Below, piece by piece: positions 9,752 to 20,070 of a stretch of 64,000 bases of DNA. Positions within the stretch are counted from its first letter, which is position 1. Each line of letters begins with the position of its first letter. This stretch comes from Pseudomonas taiwanensis (GTDB taxonomy: Bacteria; Pseudomonadota; Gammaproteobacteria; Pseudomonadales; Pseudomonadaceae). The position numbers and the translations under genes were made by a program. The stretch covers positions 46,047 through 110,046 of the forward strand of contig NZ_QJRF01000029.1 in NCBI RefSeq assembly GCF_013393345.1, written 5' to 3'. Below the pieces are notes generated by a model that made no database searches, was not told the DNA's origin, and was given only the letters and a program-made list of their open reading frames with translations.

Positions 9752-9833
9752 GGTGTTTTCCTTCTCTGTGTTGCCTTGGGGGAAATCGGGGGAAGGGCGG
9801 GAGTCGGACCCGTTTCAATCCCTTAAAAAACCA

Positions 9834-9893
9834 GAAGCTGGAAAGCCGAAAGCTGGAACGATGTCCAGCTTCCGGTTTCCAGCTTCCAGCTCG
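9834..9893. repeat. Intergenic AGCTGGAA-type inverted repeat
   Basis: Between pnp and rpsO, GAAGCTGGAAAGCCGAAAGC is mirrored by TTCCGGTTTCCAGCTTCCAG. Related elements lie at 11600-11660 and 30181-30255, each in a gap between conserved genes. They are probably a repetitive extragenic element family of this genome, perhaps acting as RNA processing or stability hairpins. Confidence 0.6.
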
Positions 9894-9903
9894 TCTGTGT
9901 CGC

Positions 9904-10173
9904 TTAGCGACGCAGACCCAGACGACCGATCAGGGCGCTGTAACGAGAGGTGTCCTTACCCTTCAGGTAGTCCAGCAGCTTGCGGCGCTGGTTAACCATG
10001 CGGATCAGACCACGACGGGAGTGGTGGTCTTTGCCGTTGGCCTTGAAGTGATCCTGCAGCTTGTTGATGTTGGCGGTCAGCAGGGCAACCTGCACTTCCG
10101 GAGAACCGGTATCGCCTTCAGCTTGCTTGTACTCGTTAACGATCTGGGCTTTTTCAGCAACGCTCAGTGCCAT
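9904..10173 (-). CDS. rpsO: 30S ribosomal protein S15
   Basis: An 89-residue S15, the usual length. Hallmarks are [41 protein letters not shown] and the LIGRLGLRR end. S15 binds the central domain of 16S rRNA early in small-subunit assembly. The gene is between truB and pnp, the standard order. In E. coli S15 represses its own translation through the mRNA leader; whether the 94-nt leader here does so cannot be read directly. Confidence 0.98.
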   Translation of the reverse strand: MALSVAEKAQIVNEYKQAEGDTGSPEVQVALLTANINKLQDHFKANGKDHHSRRGLIRMVNQRRKLLDYLKGKDTSRYSALIGRLGLRR

Positions 10174-10267
10174 GATGGGCTTCCTCTGAGAGTAATAGGC
10201 CGGAACCTGCGTCCCGTGTTTAAAAAGGAGGATTGACCGTGCCTATTAACAGCCACCCTCGGATCGG

Positions 10268-11185
10268 TCATTCCGACCGAATCAGTCGACGCGGCGCAAC
10301 GCGCCCGTCATCGCTCACTTCACCGATACCGATGAAGCGACCGGTATGATCCTGAACTCGCATCATGCCGAACTTTGGCGCTTCCGGAGCTCGCACCGGC
10401 TGGCCATGGAGCCAGTAGTACGCGCTGTGTTCGGTAAGCTGGATCAGCGGCCAATGTTCCAGTCCGCTGTCGACCGGTAGGAGGAACTGATCGATTGCCT
10501 CATTACCGCCTTCGGCGTGGACCTTTTCGAGAGTCTCCAGGCTGATCGCCTGGGCCAGCACGAAGGGGCCCGCCTGGGTCCGGCGCAGCTCCGCCACGTG
10601 GGCGCCGCATCCGAGTGCCTGGCCAAGATCCTCGACCAGAGTGCGGATGTAGGTGCCCTTGCTGCAAGCTACGGCCAGTCTTGCCTGGCTGTTCTCACAG
10701 GCCAGCAATTCCAGGCGCGCAATAGTAACAGAACGCGCCTCGCGCTCCACTACTTCACCAGCACGTGCCAGCTTGTAGAGGGGCTGCCCGTCCTTCTTGA
10801 GGGCGGAGTACATCGGCGGTATCTGCTTGATTTCGCCACGAAAACGCGGCAGCAGAGCCTCGATGTCCTCGCGACCAACGGTCACCTCGCGACGCTCGGT
10901 CACTTCACCTTCGGCATCACCGGTGGTGGTGGTTACGCCAAGCTGCGCCAGGGTCTCGTAACCCTTGTCGGCATCCAGCAGGTACTGGGAGAACTTGGTG
11001 GCCTCGCCGAAGCACAGCGGCAATACGCCCGTGGCCAGCGGATCGAGGCTGCCGGTATGGCCAGCTTTCTCGGCGTTGAGCAGCCAGCGCACCTTCTGCA
11101 GCGCGGCGTTGGAACTCATGCCGTGCGGCTTGTCGAGGATCAGCACACCGCTGACATTGCGGCGAATACGTTTTACCTGGGCCAC
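10268..11185 (-). CDS. truB: tRNA pseudouridine-55 synthase
   Basis: A 305-residue TruB that makes pseudouridine 55 in the T loop of tRNAs. The catalytic aspartate is Asp48 in [14 protein letters not shown]. Other family blocks are [33 protein letters not shown] and [12 protein letters not shown], with a C-terminal PUA-like region. It starts with GTG at 11185, 4 nt after the rbfA stop codon, so translation is probably coupled to rbfA. It is part of the nusA-infB operon. Confidence 0.97.
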   Translation of the reverse strand: MAQVKRIRRNVSGVLILDKPHGMSSNAALQKVRWLLNAEKAGHTGSLDPLATGVLPLCFGEATKFSQYLLDADKGYETLAQLGVTTTTGDAEGEVTERREVTVGREDIEALLPRFRGEIKQIPPMYSALKKDGQPLYKLARAGEVVEREARSVTIARLELLACENSQARLAVACSKGTYIRTLVEDLGQALGCGAHVAELRRTQAGPFVLAQAISLETLEKVHAEGGNEAIDQFLLPVDSGLEHWPLIQLTEHSAYYWLHGQPVRAPEAPKFGMMRVQDHTGRFIGIGEVSDDGRVAPRRLIRSE

Positions 11186-11189
11186 GCCA

Positions 11190-11579
11190 TTACTCCTCGT
11201 CGTTGCCCGGGTGCTTGCGGTCTTCCGCCACGGCGCGCTCGATCAGCGCCGACAGCTCCGCACCGCGACGGATACTGGCGTCGTAGTGGAAGTGCAGTTG
11301 CGGCACGCTGCGCAGCTTCATGGCCTTGCCCAGCTGCATACGCAGGAAACCAGCGGCGTCCTGCAGGATGTCGCAGTTAAGCTTGACCTTCTCGGCATTG
11401 TCGTCCTGGCCCATCACGGTGATGAACACCTTGGCGTGGGACAGGTCACGGCTCACATCGACAGCGGTGATGGTTACAAGACCTAGGCGCGGGTCTTTGA
11501 TCTCACGCTGGATCAGCAGCGCCAATTCGCGCTGCATCTGGTCGCCGATGCGCTGGGTACGGCTGTAGTCTTTAGCCAT
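11190..11579 (-). CDS. rbfA: Ribosome-binding factor A
   Basis: A 129-residue KH-like 30S maturation factor required for 16S rRNA 5'-end processing and cold adaptation. It matches the family in [40 protein letters not shown] and [19 protein letters not shown]. It is located between infB and truB, with truB starting 4 nt after its stop. Confidence 0.97.
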   Translation of the reverse strand: MAKDYSRTQRIGDQMQRELALLIQREIKDPRLGLVTITAVDVSRDLSHAKVFITVMGQDDNAEKVKLNCDILQDAAGFLRMQLGKAMKLRSVPQLHFHYDASIRRGAELSALIERAVAEDRKHPGNDEE

Positions 11580-11599
11580 TTCGTTTCACTCTTGAACGC

Positions 11600-11660
11600 T
11601 TAAAAGCCGAAAGCCAGGAGTGGAAAGCGATGGCTTCCAGCTCCTGGCTCCCGGCTTGTG
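11600..11660. repeat. Intergenic inverted repeat, second copy of family
   Basis: Between infB and rbfA, AAAGCCGAAAGCCAGGAG is mirrored by TGGCTTCCAGCTCCTGGCTC. It resembles the elements at 9834-9893 and 30181-30255 in base content and layout. It may be a processing hairpin separating infB from rbfA-truB in the transcript. Confidence 0.5.
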
Positions 11661-11673
11661 GCAAGCGCGACAC

Positions 11674-14226
11674 TTACAGCGTGCGCGCCACCTGGACCTT
11701 CTCGAAGACTTCGATCTTGTCGCCGACCTTGACGTCGTTGTAGCTCTTCACGCCGATACCGCACTCCATGCCGGCACGCACCTCGGACACGTCGTCCTTG
11801 AAGCGGCGCAGGGATTCCAGTTCGCCTTCGAAGATAACTACATCCTCGCGCAGTACGCGGATCGGACGGTTGCGGTGGACCAGACCCTCGGTAACCATGC
11901 AGCCTGCGACCGCGCCGAACTTCGGCGAGCGGAACACGTCACGCACCTCGGCGATACCCAGGATGTTTTCCCGGACTTCGCTGCCCAGCATGCCGGACAG
12001 TGCTTTCTTAACGTCTTCGATGATGTCGTAGATGATGTTGTAGTAGCGCAGGTCCAGACCTTCCTGCTCGACGATCTTGCGCGCACCGGCATCGGCACGC
12101 ACGTTGAAGCCGAACAGCACGGCGTTGGACGCCAGCGCCAGGTTGGCGTCGCTCTCGGTGATACCACCTACGCCGCCACCGACAACACGCACCTGGACTT
12201 CTTCGTTGCCGATACCGGCCAGGGCGCCCTGCAGGGCCTCGAGAGAACCACGCACATCGGACTTGAGCACGATGTTGAGGGTCTTCTTCTCGTCCTGGCC
12301 CATGCTTTCGAAGATGTTCTCCAGCTTGGAGGACTGCTGGCGAGCCAGCTTGACCTCGCGGAACTTGCCTTGACGGAACAGGGCAACTTCACGTGCTTTC
12401 TTCTCGTCGGCGACCACGGTCAGGTCATCACCGGCGTCCGGAGTGCCATCCAGGCCGAGGATCTCGACAGGGATGGACGGACCGGCTTCTTTAACCGGCT
12501 TGCCGTTCTCGTCGAGCATGGCGCGAACGCGGCCATAGTTGACGCCGCAGAGAACCATGTCGCCTTGGCGCAGGGTACCGTCCTGAACCAGCACGGTAGC
12601 GACCGGACCACGGCCCTTGTCCAGGCGGGACTCAACCACGACACCACGGCCAGGGGCCGACGGAGTGGCGGTGAGTTCCAGGACTTCGGCTTGCAGCAGC
12701 ACGGCTTCGAGCAGCTCGTCGACGCCGGTACCGGCCTTGGCCGAAACAGGCACGAACTGGGTATCGCCGCCCCACTCTTCCGGAATCACATCCAGCGCGG
12801 CCAGGCCGTTCTTGATGTTGTCCGGGTTGGCTTCCGGCTTGTCCATCTTGTTCACCGCGACCACGATCGGCACACCAGCCGCTTTCGCGTGCTGTACCGC
12901 TTCAATGGTCTGCGGCATCACGCCGTCGTCGGCCGCCACCACCAGGATGACGATGTCGGTGGCCTTGGCACCACGGGCACGCATGGCGGTGAACGCTGCG
13001 TGGCCGGGGGTGTCCAGGAAGGTCACCATGCCGCGATCGGTTTCGACGTGGTAGGCACCGATGTGCTGGGTGATACCACCCGCTTCACCGCTGGCCACCT
13101 TGGTACGACGAATGTAGTCGAGCAGGGAGGTCTTACCGTGGTCGACGTGGCCCATTACGGTCACTACCGGCGCGCGGGTCAGTGCCTCACCTTCGAACTT
13201 CAGGGACTCGGCCAGTTGGTCTTCCAGGGCGTTCTCGTTGACCAGCTTGACCTTGTGACCGAATTCTTCGGCGATCAGTTGAGCGGTCTCACGGTCGAGT
13301 ACCTGGTTGATGGTCACCGGAGTGCCCATCTTGAACATGAACTTGACGACTTCGGCGCCTTTGACCGTCATCTGGGCGGCCAACTCGGCCACGGTGATGG
13401 TCTCGCCGATGCTGACTTCACGCACGATAGGTCCTGTCGGGCTCTGGAACCCGTGCTGGTTACGCTTTTTCAGCTTGGACTTGCCGCCTCGGCCACCGCG
13501 ACGGAAGGAATCGCTCTCTTCCTCTGTGCTACGCGGCGCGACTCGGGGAGCCGGAGCCTTTTCCTTCTCCTTGAGGGAAGGACGGTGCTGCGCATGCTTG
13601 CGGTCGCGGCGATCATCGTCATCACGAGCACGCTCGGGACGACGAACTTCTTCTTTCTTGCGCTCGCCGTTCACCGCAGCTGCGCCAGCCGGGGCAGGAG
13701 CAGCTGCCGCAGTGGCAGCTGCCACAGGTGCAGCTGCAACAGCAGCCGGCGCGCCAGCCGCAACAGCGACTTCCGCGGGAGCGCTTTCAGCCACTACCTT
13801 GGGACGAGCTTCCGCTTCGCGACGAGCAGCCTCTTCAGCACGCTGACGAGCTTCTTCCTCGGCCTTCAGTCGAGTAGCTTCTTCCGCCGCGCGCTGCTCT
13901 TCGAGTTCGCGCTGACGCTCAGCTTCGATCTCGTCAGGGCTGCGCTTGACGTAGGTTTTCTTCTTGCGTACTTCGACGTTGATGGTCTTGCTACCGGCGA
14001 CCCTCAGCGTAGTAGTGGTCTTGCGCTGCAGGGTAATCTTGCGCGGCTCTTCCAGGCGCTCACCGTGGCTGCTCTTGAGATGAGCCAGCAGGGCCTGCTT
14101 CTCGTTATCGGTTACAACTTGTTCGGCGCTGGTGTGCGGCAATCCCGCCTCGCGCATCTGCAGCAGCAGGCGCTCCACCGGTGTATCGACCACTTGGGCC
14201 AGTTCTTTCACCGTGACTTGCGTCAT
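11674..14226 (-). CDS. infB: Translation initiation factor IF-2
   Basis: An 850-residue IF-2, the GTPase that places fMet-tRNA on the 30S subunit. The N-terminal IF2N region (residues 1-50, [19 protein letters not shown]) is followed by a long charged, Ala/Glu/Arg-rich linker to about residue 270. The G domain has GHVDHGKTS (G1), DTPGHAAF (G3) and NKMDK (G4). Domains II-IV follow to a normal end. The long repetitive linker is typical of Pseudomonas. It lies 26 nt downstream of nusA. Confidence 0.98.
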   Translation of the reverse strand: MTQVTVKELAQVVDTPVERLLLQMREAGLPHTSAEQVVTDNEKQALLAHLKSSHGERLEEPRKITLQRKTTTTLRVAGSKTINVEVRKKKTYVKRSPDEIEAERQRELEEQRAAEEATRLKAEEEARQRAEEAARREAEARPKVVAESAPAEVAVAAGAPAAVAAAPVAAATAAAAPAPAGAAAVNGERKKEEVRRPERARDDDDRRDRKHAQHRPSLKEKEKAPAPRVAPRSTEEESDSFRRGGRGGKSKLKKRNQHGFQSPTGPIVREVSIGETITVAELAAQMTVKGAEVVKFMFKMGTPVTINQVLDRETAQLIAEEFGHKVKLVNENALEDQLAESLKFEGEALTRAPVVTVMGHVDHGKTSLLDYIRRTKVASGEAGGITQHIGAYHVETDRGMVTFLDTPGHAAFTAMRARGAKATDIVILVVAADDGVMPQTIEAVQHAKAAGVPIVVAVNKMDKPEANPDNIKNGLAALDVIPEEWGGDTQFVPVSAKAGTGVDELLEAVLLQAEVLELTATPSAPGRGVVVESRLDKGRGPVATVLVQDGTLRQGDMVLCGVNYGRVRAMLDENGKPVKEAGPSIPVEILGLDGTPDAGDDLTVVADEKKAREVALFRQGKFREVKLARQQSSKLENIFESMGQDEKKTLNIVLKSDVRGSLEALQGALAGIGNEEVQVRVVGGGVGGITESDANLALASNAVLFGFNVRADAGARKIVEQEGLDLRYYNIIYDIIEDVKKALSGMLGSEVRENILGIAEVRDVFRSPKFGAVAGCMVTEGLVHRNRPIRVLREDVVIFEGELESLRRFKDDVSEVRAGMECGIGVKSYNDVKVGDKIEVFEKVQVARTL

Positions 14227-14252
14227 GCACTTCTCTCCTCAGGCCGTGAAAC

Positions 14253-15734
14253 TTACTCGAACCAGTGGGCTCGGGCGGCCATGATCAGCTTGCCGGCACG
14301 CTCTTCGTCCATGCCGTCGATGTCGAGCAGGTCGTCGATCGACTGCTCGGCCAGATCTTCGCGATTAATAACGCCACGTACGGCGAGTTCAACAGCCAGG
14401 TCCTTGTCCATGCCTTCCAGGGAAAGCAGGTCTTCGGCAGGCTGGGCATCCGCCAGCTTCTCTTCGGTTGCGATAGCCTTGGTCAGCAGGCGGTCCTTCG
14501 CGCGCGCACGCAGCTCGTTGACGATGTCCTCGTCGAAGCCGTCGATGCTGAGCATTTCTTCCATGGGCACGTAGGCGATTTCTTCCAGACTGGTGAAACC
14601 TTCTTCAACCAGTACCTGGGCCAGCTCTTCGTCCACTTCCAGCTCTTCAACGAAGGCGCGCAGGATGTCGCCGGTTTCGGCTTGCTGCTTGGCCTGGATG
14701 TCCGCTTCGGTCATCACGTTGAGGGTCCAACCGGTCAGTTGGCTGGCCAACCGCACGTTCTGGCCACCACGCCCAATGGCCTGGGCCAGGTTGTCTTCGG
14801 CAACGGCGATGTCCATCGCGTGGGCATCTTCGTCGACGATGATCGCTACCACTTCGGCCGGAGCCATGGCGTTGATCACGAACTGCGCAGGGTTGTCGTC
14901 CCACAGGACGATATCGACGCGCTCGCCGCCCAGTTCGCCGGAAACGGCCTGGACGCGGGAACCGCGCATGCCGATGCACGCACCCTGCGGGTCGATACGC
15001 TTGTCCTTGGAGCGCACAGCGATCTTGGCGCGCGAACCCGGATCACGGGACGCAGCCATCACTTCGATCAGTTCTTCGGCGATTTCCGGCACTTCGATGC
15101 GGAACAGTTCGATCAGCATCTGCGGCGCAGTACGCGACAGGATCAGTTGCGGACCGCGGTTCTCGGTGCGGATTTCCTTCAGCAGGGCACGCACACGGGC
15201 ACCGACGCGGAAAGTTTCGCGAGCGATGATGTCCTCGCGAGCCAGGAGCGCTTCGGCGTTGTTGCCCAGGTCGACGATCACGTTGTCGCGGGTGACCTTC
15301 TTCACGGTGCCGAAAATGATATCGCCCAGCTTCTCGCGGTAGGCTTCAACTACCTGAGCACGCTCGGCTTCACGCACTTTCTGCACGATGACCTGCTTGG
15401 CGGTCTGGGCAGCAATGCGGCCGAACTCGATGGACTCGATCTTCTCTTCGATGATGTCGCCGATCTTGGCTTTTTCATCGCGCTCCTGGGCCTGATCCAG
15501 GGTCAGCTGGATGGCCGGATCTTCGAAATCGGTTTCTTCGACCACAGTCCAGCGACGGAAAGTGTCGTAGATACCGCTCTGACGATTGATCGACACTCGC
15601 AGGTCGACCTCGTCTTCAAAACGCTTCTTGGTAGCAGTGGCCAGGGCCAGCTCCAGCGCCTCGAAAATAACGCCAGCCGGTACACCCTTTTCATTGGATA
15701 CCGACTCAACAACCAGCAGTACTTCTTTGCTCAT
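14253..15734 (-). CDS. nusA: Transcription termination/antitermination protein NusA
   Basis: A 493-residue NusA. The start is [17 protein letters not shown] at 15734; the upstream in-frame ATG would add seven residues not seen in the family. Domains in order are the N-terminal RNA-polymerase-binding region, S1 (about 135-200), two KH domains ([16 protein letters not shown] and [15 protein letters not shown]) and two C-terminal acidic repeats containing [24 protein letters not shown] and [16 protein letters not shown] helices. It acts on elongating RNA polymerase in pausing, termination and antitermination. Confidence 0.98.
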   Translation of the reverse strand: MSKEVLLVVESVSNEKGVPAGVIFEALELALATATKKRFEDEVDLRVSINRQSGIYDTFRRWTVVEETDFEDPAIQLTLDQAQERDEKAKIGDIIEEKIESIEFGRIAAQTAKQVIVQKVREAERAQVVEAYREKLGDIIFGTVKKVTRDNVIVDLGNNAEALLAREDIIARETFRVGARVRALLKEIRTENRGPQLILSRTAPQMLIELFRIEVPEIAEELIEVMAASRDPGSRAKIAVRSKDKRIDPQGACIGMRGSRVQAVSGELGGERVDIVLWDDNPAQFVINAMAPAEVVAIIVDEDAHAMDIAVAEDNLAQAIGRGGQNVRLASQLTGWTLNVMTEADIQAKQQAETGDILRAFVEELEVDEELAQVLVEEGFTSLEEIAYVPMEEMLSIDGFDEDIVNELRARAKDRLLTKAIATEEKLADAQPAEDLLSLEGMDKDLAVELAVRGVINREDLAEQSIDDLLDIDGMDEERAGKLIMAARAHWFE

Positions 15735-15781
15735 CGTACGCCTCGCCTTTCGCAATCCATTGGATCCGCGGGATCCGCGTC

Positions 15782-16240
15782 TCAGTCAAAACGGGGAATG
15801 ATGTTGGCCTTGTCGATCAACTCGATCGGCAGGAGGAACTCGCGGTCTTCGATAAGAACAACCACGTCCTGCTCCTCCACCCCGCGGAGAAGCCCTTGAA
15901 AATTGCGCCGCCCTTCGAAGGGTGAACGCAGCTTGATCTTGACCAGCTCACCAGCGTGGGCCGCAAACTGTTCAAGGGTGAACAGCGGACGATCCATGCC
16001 CGGCGAAGAGACTTCGAGGGTGTATTCGTTGCTGATCGGGTCCTCGACGTCGAGCACACCACTGATCTGCCGACTGACCTTCTCGCAATCATCGACCAGG
16101 ATGCCGTTTTCGTGATCGATATAGATACGCAGCAGGGAATGCCGCCCTTGAGACAGGAACTCGATGCCCCAGCACTGATAACCGAGCGCTTCGACTACCG
16201 GGGCCAACAAGGCCTGCAACTGTTCTAGCTTGCTCGACAC
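15782..16240 (-). CDS. rimP: Ribosome maturation factor RimP
   Basis: A 152-residue 30S assembly factor. Family blocks are [40 protein letters not shown] and [15 protein letters not shown], which span the N-terminal domain, followed by the SH3-like C-terminal domain. The start is GTG at 16240 with AGAGG about 8 nt upstream. It is the first gene of the rimP-nusA-infB-rbfA-truB operon. A terminator-like hairpin lies in its leader at 16270-16290. Confidence 0.96.
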   Translation of the reverse strand: MSSKLEQLQALLAPVVEALGYQCWGIEFLSQGRHSLLRIYIDHENGILVDDCEKVSRQISGVLDVEDPISNEYTLEVSSPGMDRPLFTLEQFAAHAGELVKIKLRSPFEGRRNFQGLLRGVEEQDVVVLIEDREFLLPIELIDKANIIPRFD

Positions 16241-16269
16241 CTGATCGCCTCTCGCATGCTGTGCAAATA

Positions 16270-16290
16270 AAAAATGGGCGAAACGCCCAT
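16270..16290 (-). terminator. Hairpin plus T tract in the rimP leader
   Basis: On the minus strand ATGGGCGTTTCGCCCAT is followed by TTTTTTA, about 30 nt before the rimP start. It looks like an intrinsic terminator inside the leader, after the stronger terminator at 16341-16362, and may act as an attenuator for the nusA operon. Confidence 0.55.
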
Positions 16291-16340
16291 CCCTTCAAAA
16301 ACCGCCTGATCTGTGATCGGAGGTCAACTGTCCAGCTAGC

Positions 16341-16362
16341 AAAAAGCCCCTAAAAAGGGGCT
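16341..16362 (-). terminator. Intrinsic terminator after tRNA-fMet
   Basis: On the minus strand AAGCCCCTTTTTAGGGGCTTTTT forms a stem with an A/T-rich loop and a T tract, 11 nt after the tRNA-fMet CCA end. Confidence 0.8.
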
Positions 16363-16372
16363 TCGCGACTAC

Positions 16373-16449
<77 letters not shown>

Positions 16450-16504
16450 TCAAAGCTGGTGCGAGAGTATACGGCCAGCACCTTTCGTGGTCAACCGAAC
16501 ATCC

Positions 16505-16545
16505 CGCAAGAGAAAGGCCCGCATCACTGCGGGCCTTCTCTTTGT
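16505..16545 (-). terminator. Intrinsic terminator after tRNA-Leu
   Basis: On the minus strand AAGGCCCGCAGTGATGCGGGCC forms a strong stem followed by TTTCTCTT. It lies just after the CCA end of tRNA-Leu and separates it from tRNA-fMet. Confidence 0.75.
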
Positions 16546-16546
16546 A

Positions 16547-16632
16547 TGGTACCGAGGAGGGGACTCGAACCCCTACAGCCTATGGCCACTACCACCTCAA
16601 GGTAGCGTGTCTACCAATTCCACCACCTCGGC
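16547..16632 (-). tRNA. tRNA-Leu (GAG anticodon)
   Basis: An 86-nt class II tRNA with a long variable arm and encoded CCA. The anticodon loop CTACCTTGAGGTGGTAG places GAG at positions 34-36, reading CUC/CUU. The T loop is GGTTCGAGTCC. It lies 9 nt downstream of secG, so it is probably processed from a secG-containing transcript. Confidence 0.96.
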
Positions 16633-16641
16633 AAAACTTGC

Positions 16642-17025
16642 TTACTTCTGCTCCGGAGCTTGCGGCACATCACCCGATTGGGTAGCTGGCTTCTGCTCTT
16701 CGAGCACCGGCACATCATCAGCTGCCGGCTTGGCGGGTTGAACTTCGAGAGCCGCCGGATCCGGCAGGCCTACGTTGCTCAGCGCCTCAGCCTTTTCTTT
16801 AGCGAAGAACGCTAAGCCCAGGCTGGTAATGAAAAAAACCGCGGCGAGTATAGCAGTAACTCGACTCAAAAAGGTAGCGGAACCTTGGCTTCCGAATACG
16901 GTTGCCGAAGCGCCGGAGCCAAAGGAGGCACCAGCATCCGCGCCCTTGCCCTGCTGAACCAGCACCAGGCCTACAACGCCCAGAGCAACCAGCAAGTGCA
17001 CCACAATTACGACAGTTTCCAGCAT
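16642..17025 (-). CDS. secG: Protein translocase subunit SecG
   Basis: A 127-residue SecG of the SecYEG channel. The start is [20 protein letters not shown] at 17025. It has two TM segments (about residues 2-22 and 52-72) with the conserved loop [19 protein letters not shown] between them. The Ala/Pro/Glu-rich C-terminal tail is typical for Pseudomonas. It starts 4 nt after the tpiA stop codon and is followed by tRNA-Leu. Confidence 0.96.
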   Translation of the reverse strand: MLETVVIVVHLLVALGVVGLVLVQQGKGADAGASFGSGASATVFGSQGSATFLSRVTAILAAVFFITSLGLAFFAKEKAEALSNVGLPDPAALEVQPAKPAADDVPVLEEQKPATQSGDVPQAPEQK

Positions 17026-17029
17026 CTCG

Positions 17030-17785
17030 TCAGCTTCCTGCGGCGCGACAGATCGCACCGAACTCATCCGCATTCAGGGAGGCACCACCTACCAGCCCCC
17101 CATCGATATCCGGCATGCCGAACAAGTCGGCCGCACTGGCCGCCTTCACACTGCCGCCGTACAGAATTCGTACGCCGCGAGCAACTTCAGCATTCTCCGC
17201 CGACAGTTGCGAGCGAATCGCCGCATGAACCTCTTGCGCTTGCTGCGGCGAGGCTGTCAGCCCCGTACCAATGGCCCAAACCGGCTCATAGGCAATTACC
17301 GCCTGCGCAAATGCGCCCACACCAAGCTCTTCGATCACGCTACCCAGCTGACGCCCCACAACTTCGAGCGTCTTGCCGGCTTCGCGCTGCTCCCGGGTCT
17401 CACCGACGCATAGCACCGGAACCAGACCACAGGATTGAGCAGCAGCGAACTTGCGACTCACGACTTCGTCGCTTTCGCCCAGAATCAGGCGTCGCTCCGA
17501 ATGACCAACCAGAACCAGACTGCAACCCACGTCTACCAACTGGCTTGCCGCGATCTCTCCGGTGAGGGCTCCCTGCACCGGCTCCACCGCACAATTCTGC
17601 GCACCCACGACAATCGACTTGCCGTCCAGGCCTTGAAGGACCTGATTGATGTACAGACAGGGCGGCATGACCGCGACTTCGACGCCAGCAGGCAAGGCCA
17701 ATTGGCGCAAGCCTTTGATCAGCTCTGCGACGCTGGCGCGGGTACCGTGCATTTTCCAGTTACCGGCTACCAGAGGTCGGCGCAT
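17030..17785 (-). CDS. tpiA: Triosephosphate isomerase
   Basis: A 251-residue TIM-barrel enzyme interconverting dihydroxyacetone phosphate and glyceraldehyde 3-phosphate. The substrate lysine is in AGNWKMHG, the electrophilic histidine in VGHSERR, the catalytic glutamate in [11 protein letters not shown], and the phosphate-binding loop in ILYGGSVK. It lies between glmM and secG, as in P. aeruginosa. Confidence 0.98.
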   Translation of the reverse strand: MRRPLVAGNWKMHGTRASVAELIKGLRQLALPAGVEVAVMPPCLYINQVLQGLDGKSIVVGAQNCAVEPVQGALTGEIAASQLVDVGCSLVLVGHSERRLILGESDEVVSRKFAAAQSCGLVPVLCVGETREQREAGKTLEVVGRQLGSVIEELGVGAFAQAVIAYEPVWAIGTGLTASPQQAQEVHAAIRSQLSAENAEVARGVRILYGGSVKAASAADLFGMPDIDGGLVGGASLNADEFGAICRAAGS

Positions 17786-17850
17786 GCTTTATCTCGTCGA
17801 TCAAAGTGGGCGCAGATGTTACCCAAGAGATTTTCAACAAGCAAGAGAAA

Positions 17851-19191
17851 TCAAGCACATACCTCTGTTACGACTTTTGCCAGTTCTTCGGCATAGCCGC
17901 GCACCAGCTTTTCGTCGTCGCCTTCGACCATCACACGCACCAGTGGCTCGGTACCGGACTTGCGCAGAAGCACACGCCCACGACCTGCCATTTGGGAAGT
18001 GACGCGGGCAGACGCATCCTTCACAGCCGGATGGTTGATCGGGTCCACGTCGCCGCCCGCGTAGCGGACGTTGATCAGAACCTGAGGGCACTTGCGCATG
18101 CCTTGACGGGCCTCGGCGAGGGATTGACCGCTGCGCTGCAAGGCCAGCAGGACCTGCAAAGCGGAAACGATGGCATCACCCGTCGTGGTGAAATGGCTGC
18201 AGACGATATGGCCGGAATTCTCGCCACCCAGCGTCCAGCCATTCTTCTGCAGCTCGCTCATCACGTAGCGATCGCCGACCTTGGCACGTACGAAGGGTAT
18301 GTCGAGTTCCTTGAACGCCAGTTCGAGACCCAAGTTGCTCATCAGGGTGCCCACGACACCACCGTTCAGCCTGTCGCGACCATGCAGGTCACGGGCGATC
18401 AGATAGATCAGTTCGTCGCCATCCACCACTGCACCGGTGTGATCGACCATCAGCACACGATCACCATCACCATCGAAGGCAATACCGATGTCCGCGTTCT
18501 GCTCGACGACAGCTGCCTGCAGGCTGCTCATGTGAGTGGAGCCGCAATCGTCGTTGATATTCAGCCCATTGGGCTGTGCTGCCAGGACGCTGACCTGGGC
18601 ACCCAGTTCGCGAAAGACGCTTGGCGCGACCTTGTAAGTGGCACCGTGAGCGCAGTCCACCACCACCTTGAGGCCGCCGAAATCGGTGCTGATCGGGGTC
18701 GTACTCTTGCAGAACTCGATATAGCGGCCGGCGGCGTCGTTGATGCGGGATACCTTGCCCAACTGAGCAGAATCCACCACGGTCATCGGCTGATCGAGCA
18801 GCTCTTCGATCATCAGTTCCACTTCATCCGAAAGCTTGGTGCCCGTGCCGGAGAAGAACTTGATGCCATTGTCGTGATGCGGGTTGTGCGAAGCACTGAT
18901 GACGATACCCGCATCGGCTAGGAAGGTGCGGGTCAGATAAGCAATAGCCGGAGTGGGCATTGGGCCGAGGAGCATCACGTCGGCACCGGCAGCGAGCAGA
19001 CCAGCCTCGAGCGCGGATTCGAACATGTAACCGGAAATCCGGGTGTCCTTACCAATCAGGATGCGGCACTTGCCCTGTTTGCGAAACGCCATACCGGCCG
19101 CCCAACCAAGCTTGAGCATGAATTCTGGAGTAATCGGGAACTGCCCGACATGGCCACGAATACCGTCGGTGCCAAAATACTTTCTACTCAT
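17851..19191 (-). CDS. glmM: Phosphoglucosamine mutase
   Basis: A 446-residue enzyme converting glucosamine-6-P to glucosamine-1-P for peptidoglycan and LPS precursors. The phosphorylated serine is Ser101 in [12 protein letters not shown]; the metal loop is [13 protein letters not shown]; the sugar-binding loop is GGENSGHIV; the phosphate-binding loop is [12 protein letters not shown]. It lies 18 nt downstream of folP, the conserved folP-glmM pair. Confidence 0.98.
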   Translation of the reverse strand: MSRKYFGTDGIRGHVGQFPITPEFMLKLGWAAGMAFRKQGKCRILIGKDTRISGYMFESALEAGLLAAGADVMLLGPMPTPAIAYLTRTFLADAGIVISASHNPHHDNGIKFFSGTGTKLSDEVELMIEELLDQPMTVVDSAQLGKVSRINDAAGRYIEFCKSTTPISTDFGGLKVVVDCAHGATYKVAPSVFRELGAQVSVLAAQPNGLNINDDCGSTHMSSLQAAVVEQNADIGIAFDGDGDRVLMVDHTGAVVDGDELIYLIARDLHGRDRLNGGVVGTLMSNLGLELAFKELDIPFVRAKVGDRYVMSELQKNGWTLGGENSGHIVCSHFTTTGDAIVSALQVLLALQRSGQSLAEARQGMRKCPQVLINVRYAGGDVDPINHPAVKDASARVTSQMAGRGRVLLRKSGTEPLVRVMVEGDDEKLVRGYAEELAKVVTEVCA

Positions 19192-19209
19192 GGGGTGCTC
19201 CGTATTGTC

Positions 19210-20061
19210 TTATTCCGCCGCTTGTACCGCGGCGATCATGCGTACTGCGTCAACGGTCTCTGCGACATCGTGCACACGCACGATGCGTGCGCCCTTGGCC
19301 ACGGCCAGGGCGGCCAGCGCGAGACTGCCCGGGAGACGCTGCTGAACTTCCCGTCCCAGCGTCTGGCCAATCATGCTCTTGCGCGAAACCCCAACCAGCA
19401 ATGGACGCCCGAGTTCGTGCAGGGCCTCCATATGCTTGAACAGGCTCAGATTGTGCGCCAGGGTCTTGGCAAAGCCAAAGCCCGGATCCAGGACTATCCG
19501 ATCTTCTGGAATACCCACAGCAAGGCAAGCTTGCATGCGCTCGGAAAGGAATTCGCCGACTTCGCGCACAACGTCGCCATAGTGCGGGTCCTGCTGCATG
19601 TTGCCCGGCTCACCGAGCATGTGCATGAGACAAACCGCCAGACCTGTATCGGCGGCGGCGTCCAGGGCGCCATCACGACGCAATGAACGCACATCGTTGA
19701 TCATTCCGGCACCCAGCCGGGCGCCTTCGCGAATCACTGCGGGCGTCGACGTATCCAGCGAGATGACCACATCCAGCTCGCGGGCAATGGCCTCAACCAC
19801 AGGCGCTACACGTTCTAGCTCCTCGGTCGGGGACACGGGGCGCGCGCCCGGGCGAGTCGACTCACCGCCGACATCGATCAGGGTCGCGCCGGCAGCCACC
19901 ATTTCCTCGGCATGACGCAATGCTGCGTCACGCACATTGAAACGGCCGCCGTCGGAGAAGGAATCAGGGGTGACGTTGAGGATGCCCATGACTTGCGGCT
20001 GGGCCAAATCAAGAACCCGGCTGCCGCAAGGCAACCGGGTCTGGTACTGCACTGACTTCAT
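19210..20061 (-). CDS. folP: Dihydropteroate synthase
   Basis: A 283-residue TIM-barrel enzyme joining p-aminobenzoate to the pterin pyrophosphate in folate synthesis; it is the sulfonamide target. Signature blocks are MGILNVTPDSFSDGGRF, DVGGESTRPGARPVS, DPGFGFAKTLAHNL and VGVSRKSMIG. It follows ftsH by 9 nt and precedes glmM. Confidence 0.97.
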   Translation of the reverse strand: MKSVQYQTRLPCGSRVLDLAQPQVMGILNVTPDSFSDGGRFNVRDAALRHAEEMVAAGATLIDVGGESTRPGARPVSPTEELERVAPVVEAIARELDVVISLDTSTPAVIREGARLGAGMINDVRSLRRDGALDAAADTGLAVCLMHMLGEPGNMQQDPHYGDVVREVGEFLSERMQACLAVGIPEDRIVLDPGFGFAKTLAHNLSLFKHMEALHELGRPLLVGVSRKSMIGQTLGREVQQRLPGSLALAALAVAKGARIVRVHDVAETVDAVRMIAAVQAAE

Positions 20062-20070
20062 CTACAGGCC

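Noticed and set aside
7631..9826. Long plus-strand reading frame (731 codons) opposite pnp
   Set aside because: It is antisense to pnp, a clear conserved gene; long mirror frames are common in GC-rich Pseudomonas DNA.
11620..14574. 984-codon plus-strand frame opposite infB
   Set aside because: Antisense shadow of infB with low-complexity composition and no family resemblance.
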